Part shown: positions 13,101-25,104 of the stretch, piece after piece
Layout of the letters: each line of letters starts with the position of its first letter
How positions within the stretch are numbered: position 1 is the first letter of the stretch
Assembly: GCA_000310025.1 (NCBI GenBank)
Contig: FN649727.1
Coordinates: 6,295,028-6,359,027, forward strand
Reading direction: 5' to 3'
DNA from: Ectocarpus siliculosus
Lineage: Eukaryota; Sar; Phaeophyceae; Ectocarpales; Ectocarpaceae
DNA: 64,000 bases
The notes under the pieces: generated by a model
Databases searched by the model: none
The model's input: the letters and a program-made list of their open reading frames with translations, nothing else
Told to the model about the DNA's origin: nothing
Made by a program: the position numbers and the translations under genes

Positions 13101-14343
13101 CTTACTGCCAGCAGGGAAAAACAATGTGGTTGCATTTCCGTGCCGCGGTGCGTGCGTGTCTGATACTGACGCCAAGCGGAATGCATGTCGGAAAACAAAC
13201 AACACAAGAAAAGCGACAGAGGTTAGGCTTGGTAAAGAAGGAATGTTGTAGAAACATGTCCTCTGCTGCAATACTGCTTTTTATTTACATCGATGACAGA
13301 TGCCAGCGCGTGCCGTTGAAAAACCATGACCAACGCAAATTTGTCACCCGTCACAAGACATGTGCCGTGCAAAAACGCCACAACACCCACAGAGAGGCCA
13401 GCTTGGAAGCCGAGAGCAACCGTAGAACTAGATCTCCACCAAGTACCACGTCCGTACGTGTACAACTGGATTGCAACTTCACGCTGGGTGCTCCAAAAAA
13501 CAAGTGATTTGTAGAACAAGCTGACATGAGATGACATGCGTGTGCGGCACGACACCAGGGGCCAGCCGCCCAAGCACGTCACACAAAACAAAACGAATCT
13601 ACGACCGAGAGCAAGGAACCAGAACCGGTCGAGGATACACGGATAACGCGACGCCCACAGAAGCCCGAGGGTCATCGGATCCGGCGCCATGCATGATCAA
13701 GCAAGCCCGCGACGGTCCCTCTCCTACATAGACCGAACTTCAAGACAATCGCACACGTATTCGAGTGCGCCTCACGTACTTCACACGCCACGTTTGCGAA
13801 AAAGCGGAAATTTGGACGACGCCATCAAAACTTTTGCAGCAAAATAGAGCATGCAGCAGAGCACCCACAGCCACACGAAAAGCCTGCAACACACACACAT
13901 GCACACACACACGACAACCAGCCACGCCTCCTACACCTCGCCGCTCACACACCAAGGAACCCAGGCCAACGCGGACCGCGCACCATCGTTACATGTGTAA
14001 ACCATCATCCTCACCATCTCTCGGCAGATCAGGCTCGGCGGGCGCCGCGCATGATAACAAAACAACGCGGAGGCAAACGCACGAAGGAGGACTAGAGCAC
14101 AGACGCAAGGCACAACGCGATGCAATCGTCAGACAGGTTACGTACCCTGGTCAAGACTTCCGTCTCCACGGCAGGGGCCGCCGCCACCGCCTTGAGAACC
14201 TGCCTGGTGTGGCGGGTGCTCGCGGGCGCCGCCGCATGTGCTACCGTCTGCCCCACGAACGACTGGCGCGCGTTGAAGGAGGGCACGAAGGCCGATCCCT
14301 GGGCCACGAGGCCGAGCGTTGCGAGGGCTACACCGAACTTCAT
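7165..14343 (-). CDS. TKT: Plastid-targeted transketolase, 11 exons, 729 aa
   Basis: Thiamine-diphosphate enzyme of the Calvin cycle and pentose-phosphate pathway, moving two-carbon units between sugar phosphates. Exons on the minus strand: 14343-14146, 12972-12619, 12071-11949, 11391-11194, 10720-10488, 10087-9907, 9520-9411, 8990-8783, 8462-8277, 7873-7631 and 7320-7165 (TAG). All junctions are GT-AG, all phases agree, total 2190 nt. The N-terminus [20 protein letters not shown] is a signal peptide ending in a GSAF/VP cleavage motif, followed by a Ser/Thr/Ala/Arg-rich transit region. This is the bipartite presequence of stramenopile plastids. Family motifs: NSGH at the start of the TPP domain; GDGC (about 220-223) with YDSND (249-253) for Mg-[14 protein letters not shown] with the catalytic Glu near 478; [16 protein letters not shown] across an exon junction; RPADPEET; C-terminal WYKYVG and FGMSAPG. 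The start was chosen as the ATG giving the targeting peptide. Confidence 0.97.
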
Positions 14344-15191
14344 CTTCACTCTGCTTTCTTCTCCTCTGTCGTTTAAGAAGTCTAGGGTGGTGCTCTGCCG
14401 GCAAGAGCGTGCGTATGAAGGATGGATTCCGCGACAGAGGCGTTTCCCATCCGGGAACGTGTCCCCGGTCGACGTGGTAACCATAAATCCAAGCTGACGG
14501 ACCCCCGCTGCTCAGCCCGTCTTTTGCTCCGCAGCGCTGCGCTCTCTATACACTCATATCCGTGAGCCCAACACCGCAAACAGAAGCAATCGTAGGGTAT
14601 CTCCCGAGTTCCCATGGTCTCCTCGGCTGATGCGAAGCATACATACCCGTTGGACTTCTTATGGACGAGGTGAGCTGGACAGTTTACCTGCCTCTTTGCA
14701 TGCATGTGGTGCGGGGGAATTTCATAGTAAAACTAGTATGTTACTGGCGACAGCAACCCGCCGAGGAACAAACCCGAGACCGCGCTCTTACTAAACTGTC
14801 TTCTTGAGAGAGTTATCAACGCTCCTATTATATTATCATTAGCGCTCTTTTTCGTTTCCGCGCTACAATAGTCGTTCGTAGTTGTCAAGAGCACCCTTCT
14901 ACACCAAGGGACCCGCCCGTGGCTGGCGCGTGGCTACTGTTAGCCTTCTCTGTGCATTAAACATGCACTTGCGATTATATTACAAGGCATTCCGGCCTGT
15001 ATCAGTGCGTCATGTCGTCGCTGCCATCATGATACGTACATTTGAGTTCAACAACAACCGGAACAAACGTGCGCTCGCCCTGCATATGGGCACGGCAGAA
15101 TGGAGCTGGCGGTGGTGGAGGTGGGCTCCGAGAGACTGCGTTGTCCTTCACGGGAATCGTTTCCATCATCACCTTCTGCTGCTGCTCGACG
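14344..15191. other. Upstream region of transketolase
   Basis: Should contain the transketolase promoter and 5' UTR. In-frame codons continue about 140 bp upstream of the chosen ATG, but that extension would bury the signal peptide. No TATA box or known light-response element could be assigned with confidence. Confidence 0.4.
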
Positions 15192-15749
15192 ATGTCGTGT
15201 GTGGCGTTGTGCATCAAGCTCGCCAGCTGGATGTTCGGGCACCGCGGGAGGCGGCAGAGGGTTCCCTTGCTACCCCACGAGCAGCAAAACGATGGCGAGG
15301 CCGAAGAACAACTCTACTACCCGCACCAACAACCGGTCATCATCCTGGACACCAATCCCGCAGAGCAGCGAAGCGGGTGCACCCTGCGCGCTTCGGAAAT
15401 CGAGCTTCGACAGGTGCCTTTCGGAAACTTAGAGGCGCAACGGGAGACTAAGAACTCAGACGTTAACGACGACGACGTTGGATTTAGGACGGGAGCACAA
15501 GCAGACCCCAACAAGATTCAAAAGCAGCAACACCTCAAGGGCAGCGCCTCACGGATGGAGCGTGATACGACGACGGGTACGTCGATCATGACTAGGGCTG
15601 GGACACCGTCGACGAACGGTGAACAGGAAGATAGCTGTGATTTTGGCGAGGAAGCAGACCAGGAGGAGGAGGAAGAGGAGGAGGAAGAGGAGGAGAAGGA
15701 GAGGCAGACGGAGACAGATAACGAGCGCGGCGGGAATACAACAAGGTAG
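15192..15749 (+). CDS. Possible small membrane-anchored acidic protein (uncharacterised)
   Basis: Family not recognised. An open frame from 15042 (stop at 15030-15032) to TAG-free 15749 has its first ATG at 15192, giving about 185 residues. Just before and after this ATG is a hydrophobic, Cys-rich stretch (IVSIITFCCCSTMSCVALCI) that could be a membrane segment or signal anchor. If that whole segment is used, an upstream exon or an upstream start is required. The remainder is hydrophilic and probably disordered (Gln, Glu, Asp, Thr rich), ending in a long Glu run encoded by GAG/GAA repeats and a short basic/Thr tail. The protein-like composition over 700 bases argues for a gene, but there is no homology support, and the GAG repeats alone can keep a frame open. 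It is divergent from transketolase. Confidence 0.35.
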   Translation: MSCVALCIKLASWMFGHRGRRQRVPLLPHEQQNDGEAEEQLYYPHQQPVIILDTNPAEQRSGCTLRASEIELRQVPFGNLEAQRETKNSDVNDDDVGFRTGAQADPNKIQKQQHLKGSASRMERDTTTGTSIMTRAGTPSTNGEQEDSCDFGEEADQEEEEEEEEEEEKERQTETDNERGGNTTR

Positions 15750-18230
15750 AGGTGAACGAATTGCATTTGCACAACTCAGCAGACGGCGGGGCGGGTCTCG
15801 CGCTTCTCGACTGAGTGTTGTACGAAGAACGGACGAGACGGCTGCTGTGCGGACGTATCTTCAACAATGAGGAGAACGTCTACGAAGTTGTCTAAGCCAC
15901 CAACATACTTTCGTTCCGGAGGAAACGTAGAAGTACGCTCCGTGGATCGGTTCGGCATCTGTTAATCGAAACTTCGCTGATCGCTTCGTGCGGTTTTCTG
16001 TTCGTGTCGGGGTAAGTCACATCCGGGTTTTCGTTGTGTAAATACCTCGCTCTTAGTTGTCTGTCGTGAGATGTCGCAAGAGACGTCAGTTATTTTCTCA
16101 GCGTTTGTGGTAGGAAACTGTTTTTGTAAATATTTACTTTGTTTTTTTTGCTTTGGATGGATGATTTTTGGATCGGAAGACGTGGCCATGATGCAAGAGT
16201 AGGCGGTTCTCTGGATGTTGCTGCTGCATGACTTCGTACTATGTTCTGTTCCGAAGACGACATTATCGAGGGCACGGTCGTTCGGATTTGCCTGGCCAGA
16301 CTTTTGCCTGAGTTCATTCACGGGCGGCAGCGTTCATGGAGGTTTGTGGACGCCCTGTGACCAAGTGCGGCGCTCCGTGCCTTGCGAGTACCCTTTGCAT
16401 CTTGCGCTCGGAGTCTCCTGGAACGTGTTTGCAATTTCGGCACCGAGGTGTAACTTTCGAGCCCAGCGTCGGCTTGATCGAGGAAACGTGGGGGCGCGGT
16501 TGCGGGGCAGCGATGAGTCTATCGGGGTTGGAAGTGTCGTGTGTCCTGCTGTGTTGGTCAATTTAGACAAGTTGGGTGTCCTTGGCTTACAGCAGACCGC
16601 CGTTATTGTGTTGTTTTGGCCGATCTACTTTGCGTTACAGCTCCCGGCACCGCTATTAGCACGAAACGGGTGTGGTGGAGCCTCAAGCTAGGAACATAAG
16701 ATTGTCAACGAGCTTGTGCCGATACGTCTGCAGATGATCGTTGAGGTGGCGCCTAGTTGCGTATGCAGCAGCCTGACTTTAGTAAACGTTTTGTGAATTT
16801 GAAATTATATGCGGACGGCGATTCTAAGCGAGGGTGCGGCGGTGCATTCGAGCAACTACGCAGGTGGAGAGAGTGCACGACACGGGTGGAGAGAGTGCAT
16901 CGCTGGAATACAGTTTACAGCCTTGTTCTTTAGGCTTGGTGTATTTTATTTCTGTTGTGCACGTTCATTTTGACATGGTGGTCTTGGTTTTGGCTGAGGC
17001 AGTGATCGTCGCACCAGTGGTGCGCACGTCTTCACCATTAATTGCAGTTGGTTAGATACATTGCTCAATTCTGCGGCACGAGGGTATGAATCGCACAGCA
17101 TCGTACCTGGTACGGGGTACAGACCATGCTGCTGTCGGGATACTTCAGCGAGACGTGGCCCCGATCCTTATGGCCGGTGATAGATCGATTGATACATCGT
17201 GCGGGCATGCTGATCACCAATAGATTGCTCGCACGATAGCGTCCTGATGAGACTTTGCGATTCGATTGAAAACTTGGCACGAGAGTATTGCAGGGCACGA
17301 GACATCCCGCTTGCAGCCGTAGATGATGTACCCCGTTGCGCAGCCGTTTGCCTTTTAGGGAGAAGCCCCCCCCCCCCTGGTACGCGCACAAACCCCGGTC
17401 TTTCCGAAAGAAAGGCGGTCTGCAAGGCAAGTAAAACGGTACAAGGTGTTTGACTCATCATGTGTTCGGCCAAAGAAAAGTGAACAATCTCTCCACCGCT
17501 ACTTACAACAGCATCAACTCGTCTATTCTCGGAACATCTTTTTTCTTTCAGCTTGTTGGAGAAGTGAACATTGGGTTACCTCGTTAACCCCTTGTTGCCA
17601 GTAGTCCTGGCCCCTCCCAGCAGTCTGCGCACGTTTTTCCAAGTAGGAAAACATACTGAATAAAGAACAGAATCCTCCAGGTTGGGGTTGAGGTTACACT
17701 TGCCCAACAAGGCAGAGTTCGGGGATAAAAACGAAATGGTCGTGCGAGTCTATGCATCACCGAAGTCGCATATCCCTCGGTATGTGCTCTTCGTATGCAT
17801 ATGGTGGAGATTACTTGTATGGGCCATGTCAGCTCCTCTTCCTATCCCCAGATCCCTTCTGCCTCCCTCTTCAACCACCCACTCTGGTATGGGGCAAGTG
17901 AACTTTGAAAGTCGGTTTAGCAGTTCAGGGGGTGTGGTATCTTGTGTCACCTACAGTAGTAGCCCCCTGACAACCATCCGACAGGTAGTCCTGTGTATGT
18001 CGCGTCCCCCCCAACCCAGAGCTAGCTCCGTGTCTCGTGTCTGCTGCTGCCTATCCATCGCCCTCCCCCGGTTGCCAGTGCATCATCAACTCCAGTTTCT
18101 GTGGCCTTCGTTGGTCGAAGCTTGGGGAGTGCTGCCTGCGGTTGGTTGTCAGTTTGCTTGCGAGCTGCAGTGTACCGCTGTGTGAGGAGGTGATAGCTGA
18201 CAGCAGCAGTGCCCCGCGAGCTGCGAAGCC
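15750..18230. other. Intergenic region upstream of the importin gene
   Basis: No supported gene. A partial copy of a dispersed repeat lies at about 17885-17966: core gaactttgaaagtcggttt, then ggtgtggtatcttgtgtcac, ending CCTACAGTA. It is related to the foldback element at 58.7-59.0 kb. A short repeat of ggtggagagagtgca occurs near 16863-16900. The last few hundred bases should contain the importin promoter. Confidence 0.5.
17885..17966 (+). repeat. Solo end of a dispersed TIR element
   Basis: About 80 bp resembling one arm of the foldback element at 58.71-58.99 kb. It reads ctttgaaagtcggttt, a short spacer, then GGTGTGGTATCTTGTGTCACCTACAGTA. Only one arm was found here, so it is probably a truncated copy. 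Confidence 0.5.
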
Positions 18231-21200
18231 ATGTCGGTGCAGGCAACGGTGGAACAGCAGGTTGCCCAGGTATTTAACGGACGTCCCACACCATGAGCAC
18301 TTGTTGTGGCCATAGCATTCAGAGCTGCCTCGTGTCCCTCCTTGTGTGTGTGTTTCCCAATAGCGGCAACTTGTTGCTCAATAATTCAACCTAGAAATTT
18401 GTACGGCTGCGAAGGAGACTTGAGGGAGGCCCTCACGGATTTTGAAATGCAGGGAACGAGCGAGCGAGAGACAGGAGAGTGGGGAGAGAGAACCCAGCAC
18501 TTCCGACGGGATGCAACAAGCGACGGTATACCTACGTTCGCTTGCTCTGTGCTTACAAAGGCTGCGCCGTTCCAATCGCACCGCTGACTTGCTGTGTACT
18601 ACTGCTGTCACGCGACTGCTGTACGATACTTGCAGCTGGGAACGAACCCGGCCATGCTGGAGCAGCTTCTGATGGAGATGTTTGTGCCAGACACCGCTCA
18701 GGTGCGTCGGTCCGCTGTGGGTCCTCCAGGGCACGAAGCAGGGAAGAATCGCCGTTGGCAGTGTCTTTGACGAGGTTTACAACTGGCACAGCAGCCACAA
18801 TGGAAAACGGGGGGGCATGAACGAAAATCCTGCTGTTCGTAACACGCGCGGCGCTGGGTCATGGGTGTTGGGTTCCACCGCTTTTGTGCACCTGGTCCTT
18901 ACCATCACCAATGACAGCAATGTGGCGAACAGCAGTTGCTGTGTAGACGTCAGCGACGTCACCGCAACACCCAGGAAACGGGTAGGAGACCTTAGGTTTA
19001 TGCTTGTTCATTCTTGGCGTGTCCAAAATGTCGCGGAGTGTTGTAGTACATCGTAGAATAGGTGTGCACCTGTGAAATTCCAAAGGTGGAACGCGGGTGT
19101 GCTTCTTATCGCTCTGAAGGCGGCTGGCCAAGAACATTCGTCGTCAGTCTGAAAAGAATAGAGGACAATAAATACCGTGTGTTTGTGTGGGCAGGTGTTG
19201 TTTTGGAGGAACGGGGGGCAGGAACGTCAATATTAGATTTTCTTCGTTCTCGGTGAACCATGTCGACGCTCAGCTTCTTTTTGTTGTTCCATGGCGATTT
19301 TTTTTCCCTCGTGGAGTCACTCTCTTGGTATCTAGGGAGTTGCATCCATGCGCCTCCCCCGATCGCCCAAACCAAAGCCGTAAACCAAAGCCGTACGCGA
19401 CTTTTCAGCGTTAGATTTTGTTACGTTGGTCGGGGCGTTCATCGGGTTGATGGAATACCTGCGGGTATTTGCTACTGATAGCATGTCGAACGGGCCATGT
19501 ACATATGCGAAGGAAGGGATTGCTGTACCCTTCTCGCGATAAAAATATCTCAGGCAGGAACCGCAGGAGGGGTCCAACCCCCTTCTCCTATGTGACCCCG
19601 GTTGGGTCGTCTAGCTAGTAGAAGTGGAGGATGGGGGTCATAGGGGCAGACGACAGAGTCCAATGATGGGAGAAAAAAAAAAAATGCTGCACTTGTACCC
19701 TTCTCGCTTCTCGCGATAAAAATTCTCAGGCAGGAACCGCAGGAGGGGGTCCAACCCCCCCCTCCTATGTGACCCCGGTCGGGTCGTCTAGCTAGTTGAA
19801 GTGGAGGATAGGGGCCAGAGGGGCAGACGACAGAATCCAATGATGGGAGGAAAAAAATAAATAAATATATATATATATAATATGCCCAAAAGGGTGTGTA
19901 ACTTTAGCCATTGTTTTAAGGTTTCGTAAATTGAAAACATTTGGCGTGGAAGGCGTTGAAATGAGGACACGAAATACTTGCCTATTTTATTCGCGGAAAC
20001 AGTCATTCACATGTAGAGAAGGGCCCGCACGCTGCTGCCATGAGCCAACGATCAACTTGGTTGAAAGGAGCATCATGATGCCCTTGTCATGGACAAACCG
20101 GCCCTTCGCATTCATTCTCCGCACCCGGGCGTGTCTCTGGCAGTACGTCAGCGTCGGCCTGGGGCACGAAAGTCAAGTCCCGCCGGCCTCACCCACGCCG
20201 CGCCCCCGCGTTTCCGCTCTTGCAGATCAAGAAAGCGGAAGGCCTGCTGAAGAAGTACACGAAGGAGCCGGCCTGCGTGCCCCCGTTGCTGCAGCAGATG
20301 CGCTCCTCCCAGCACGAGCAGGCCAGGCAGCTGGCGGCGATGCTCCTCAAGAAGAAGATTGTCCAACATTGGAAGACCTTCAATGACGCGGAGAAGGTGT
20401 GTGTGTGTGTGTGTGTGTGTGTTTTGTGTATGCAAGAATTGCGAGGGAAGGAGGGACAGAGAGAGGAAGAGAGAGATAGAGAGAGAAAAGGGAGGGAGGT
20501 AAGGAGGGCGAGGGGATAGCCGGACGGAGCGAACAAGAGTGTTTCGTGGAAGACGGGTGCATTGCGGTAGCGCAGAGTTGGCTAGTCTACTGGTGCCGGC
20601 CCTCACTCTCGAAATCAGATCCAGATACGATACGCACCTGTCGGCCTGTCGGTGTGCACAGTGAAGCGAACCTGAAGAAGGAAGTACGCACGCCAAGGGC
20701 TGCTGACCTTTTTCTCACAAGACTTTCTTCGGCTACATTCGGTTTGTGTGCTCCCTGCGTGGGATTGCATGCCACACTCCCACTCCTAGTCAGAAATCCT
20801 TGGTCGTGTGTGTATAATGTGCCAGTTGCATGCAATTTACTCGCAAGGGTAAATAAATTCAACGATGCCTCGATTCCGTGACGAACTCCTTCGCCCTCGA
20901 ATGCCTTCTCCTCAATGTAGAAGCTCTCCTCCCATTCGACCGTGCTGCTCTCTGTCGTTTGCAATTCACCAGGAAAGCGTCAAGAGTGTGCTCCTACAGG
21001 CGGTGGGCACAGATCCTTCCCGACTGGTCCGAATCTCCGTAGCTTCGCTGATCGCGAAGCTCGCCAAGACGCTGTTCGCGACCCCTCAGGGGTGGCAAGA
21101 GGTAAAGCCCTGTTTATTATCTGCTGCTTCTGCTGCGAGGCAGCTTTTTTTTTCTGTGCTCGAGGTCTCCCTTAAAGCAGATTGGCGCAGGAACGGTTGG

Positions 21201-24200
21201 TTGTTGTCGCGCTAGACCTGTCTCCCTTTTCTACAGCAGCACTCTAAGCCTTGCTACGATCAGCAACAATTCCACCGCCCGTGGCTCATCTAGCCGAAGT
21301 CTGCCACTGCCACGCACGATGGCCCATCCACGGAGCGCTCTATGAGATTTGCGTGAAAACCGGACCCGGTGGGTGTTTCTCAGGAGGCGCTGTCGAGAGT
21401 TAAATAGTTGTCCACCCCCGCCTCGGTGGTGTGGGTTTGGGAGGCTTGCCAGTCCGCTGGCCAGAGTAGGGGGGCTTGCCGACCACCCGCTCTGCCCGTG
21501 CGCCCCCCCCCCCCCCCCCNNNNNNNNNNNNNNNNNNNNNNNNNNNNNNNNNNNNNNNNNNNNNNNNNNNNNNNNNNNNNNNNNNNNNNNNNNNNNNNNN
21601 NNNNNNNNNNNNNNNNNNNCCCCCCCTTTTTCCCTGGGGCCCCCCCCCCCCCGCCAGGTACCCCCTTCCTTTCCGTCCCAGGGAAGAATTAATTCCTGGG
21701 CCTTCTTACTTCACCGTGCCCCCCCCCCCCTCCTCCCCTTGCGTCCCACGCACCCAACCCCCGCGTCGCACGGTACCGCTTGGCCGGCTTGCTCTGCCCA
21801 ACATGAATAAAATCATGGCCGACGGACCCCTTTCGCGAGAAAAGCTCTTGGATCTGGTGGGGCAGTGCGCGCAGCACGCGCAGTCGGAGGACCACCGGGA
21901 GCTGGCGTTCGTGATCTTGTTCGAGCTGACGGAGACGGTGGGCGACGTGCTGACGGCACACTTCGACGTTCTCCAGGGGCTCTTTCTGCAGGCCCTCCAG
22001 GACCCCAGGTGCGTTTCGTCGACCTTCACGCCCCTTTTGGGTTCGAGAAAAAAGTGAGGGAGAGGGGAGATGAAAACAAGAGCCGTTACGTGGCAGGCAG
22101 ATGCTTTAGCGGTAACGGTGGCTGCTCTAGGTACTGGTGCCGGCTCTCGAGGTTGCAAGTACGAGACGCACCTGTTGGTGTGATGCGTGCACGTTCCGTC
22201 GGCATACGAAATGCCTAGCTTTTCTCTTTCCGCTCGACTACTCTCGGGCCAGGCGGAGCCGCAACGAGAAGTCTAGCCGCACTCGAAGGGGTTTAAGCTC
22301 TCTATTTGGTGTGGTGTATGGACAGCAGTAGAGTCCGGCCGTGTTGTTTCGCCGTCTCGCTCGATCCCCGGCTTTGTGTGTGTGTGCGTGTTTTCTCTCT
22401 TCTTTTTTTTTCGATGTGTGCGTGCTTGTCGTTGTTTTGACTTTTGGGGTGGAACGATGTACCATCTTTTTGTGGAACGATATCGAGAACATGTTGGCAG
22501 CTTGATTGGGAAGCGAACGGCGTTGGGAGCAACACGCCGAAGACAAAGCAGAGGCTTGTCGTTGGCCCAGCGAGCAAGCGGATAGTGGCATGCTTTTGTA
22601 GGTTGGCTCGAGCAATCGGCGATGGCGTAAGCAGTTTATTCCTCACGCCGCCGCCCCCACCCCGTTTTCTTGTTCAATGCAAGCGCTGCCGATACTCTTT
22701 GCCGAGCCCCAGGAAACGCATCATTTTAGAAATGGCGCAGTCTTGCCCCCCCCCACACCTCCTCCCCATCCCAGCCTCGTAACCGCACTCGTGCCCCGCG
22801 TTTGCTTGAAATCCTGGTGTCGCATTTGTCTGCTTTGGTCTACGTGGCTTGCATTTCTGGTTTCAGTCCGAAGGTGCAGGTCTCGGCGCTCAAGGCGTGC
22901 TCGGCTCTACTGGCGTACCTGTCTATGGATGACGCGGGCATGAAGTTCCGCTCTCTCGTGCAGCCCTGCCTACAGGTTGGTTTCGGTGGTGCCTGGCACT
23001 CGCTAGTGTAGTGTTCAATCGCTGTACGTTCGCGTTGTCTCTCGTGTGCTTGACGGGGGTCATGTTTGCTACGTTTGACCTTCACACATCCCCCAGTGCC
23101 ATCGCGGTGAAACCATCGATGTGTTGATTTTGTCTTTGTTCCCAACCGGGTTCGAACGAAGTGTGACCAGTGGTGGTCTGCTATCCTGCAGTACAAGAAC
23201 GTTGTTCTACGCCGCTCGCCTTATCCCCATGTTTGGGGCGCCTGAGTGGCCTTGGACGTACCCGTGTGGTTGTCGATCGGTCAGTCTCTGTTTCGCGTCT
23301 TGAGTCCAACGCCAGCGCGCGACCCCCCCCCTGCCATCGTTTTCCTCCACACGCGGTCGCTTCCCCAGCCCTGTCCGTGCTGTGTTAGTTCGTTGCACGA
23401 TGCTCGGACTGCTATCTCGGTCGGTGCTCTCCCCAGCAACCCTGTACTCGCTCACGCCACTTTCGTCGTTTTTTCGTTTTTATTCAGGTGGCGAAAGGGT
23501 GCTTGCTGAGGGGGGACGATCAGACGGTGGCGGTAACTCTCGAGGTTTTCGCGGACCTGTGCAGCGTGAGTCGTGAACGTCTGTCTTTTTCTGTCCAATG
23601 TCCCGCACCGCGGTCCTCTCCTCTCCTCTCCTCCCTCCCTCCCTCCCTCCCTCCCTCCCTCCCTCCCCGAACATTTCTTGTGCTTCCGTGGGACCATTTG
23701 TTGTCCCCGTACAGAAGCGGGTTGGAACCGGGTTGTGGCCGCATTTTTTTCGGTTCGGCACCCGGTCTTACTTGTCGTCGTTTCGAAATCACTTTTCTGT
23801 GCGCGAGTCAGTTCCGCCACCGACTGGCCCTGCTTTGCTGAGGAGGGCGATGGCTTGTTGAGTCTCATGGTGTCCGCGCGCGCGCGCGCGTGGTTGTTCA
23901 TGATCGCTGGCACTGCCTCCGTGTCCCGCTCAGGTCGCACACACGAACGACACTCCCCGTTTTTCGTGATCGTTTTTTTATTCGGTTTTCTTTTGGATGC
24001 ATCATCATTATCATCGCGTTTTTTTTTGTGTGTAAGTTTGCGTTGACTCGAATGCCATACATGCACAATTGTTGGATGAGCCACTGAACCTCTCGACTCC
24101 ACGGGCCGGCCGCCTTCGCGTTCACTTTCTCTGCTGCCGTCATCACAGAGCCCTCTGCCGCTGATCAACGCGCACGCTGACGAGATAATTGACTTCCTGC

Positions 24201-25062
24201 TGCATATTCTTGGGGACGCGGAAACGGAGGTGAACCTGAAGGATTCTTCGGCGCTGGTGAGAAGTACTTCTTTTTTTTTGGAATGGCGAGCGGCCGGGGT
24301 TGTTTTTGGCCTTGTTTACGTTTCTTTGGTTTACGCTTGGTTTGTTTCGCCTGTGGATCCTTTTTTTTTTTTTGCTGATCTCCTCCGCACCTCCCCTGTG
24401 GGAGACCCCGCGGATAGGACGTGAGGATAGACGTAAAAAAGTTAGTCGTCACTACTATTTAGCCGTTTATCAAGGTCGATACTACGAACTACCTTCTTCA
24501 AGACCACACACGCGCGCGCACTCGCGCCTACACTACGTTCTTTCCCCAGGTGCTGACGCAGCTGGCCGAGGCGAAGCCTAAGCTGGTCGTCAAGACCAAC
24601 AAGGTGCCGCAGATCCTTCAGGTGTTGATGAATCTCATCGCCGAGTACAAGGGCTCCGCGGCGAACGCGTTGTTCAACTACCAGGCGCTGGATGACGACG
24701 AGGACGACGACGACGACGAGGACTACGACGGGTCAGTCTGTTACTTAGTTTGCTCTCTCGTGTAGCTTGCTCTACTGGCTGGCGGTGTAAGGCGCTCGTT
24801 TTCTTGTGTGGGTTTTTGGGGTAACCTATGGGGTTTGTGCTGCTGTCGCCGTTTTTGCTTTGGGGGGGGGGGGAGGGGTTGAGGCGGTTGTGGGCGGGGG
24901 GAGAGGGTGGGAAGGTGGGGGTTATTGCAGCCGCATCTGTGTCTCACAAGCTTTTGCAGTGGCACCGCCCTCGCCCCTCCCGGGCCGGTGATGACGCTAC
25001 ACAGCAGATGATATGATTGCACCACCAAGACTTGCCGTTCCTGTTACCTCTCTTGATTCTGT

Positions 25063-25104
<42 letters not shown>

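Noticed and set aside
13860-13925. CRISPR-like spacing of acacacac and cacacacg repeats
   Set aside because: A simple CA-rich stretch in a eukaryotic intron with no regular repeat-spacer pattern.
16215-16691. 158-codon plus-strand open frame
   Set aside because: No domain, atypical composition and no splice partners; likely chance.
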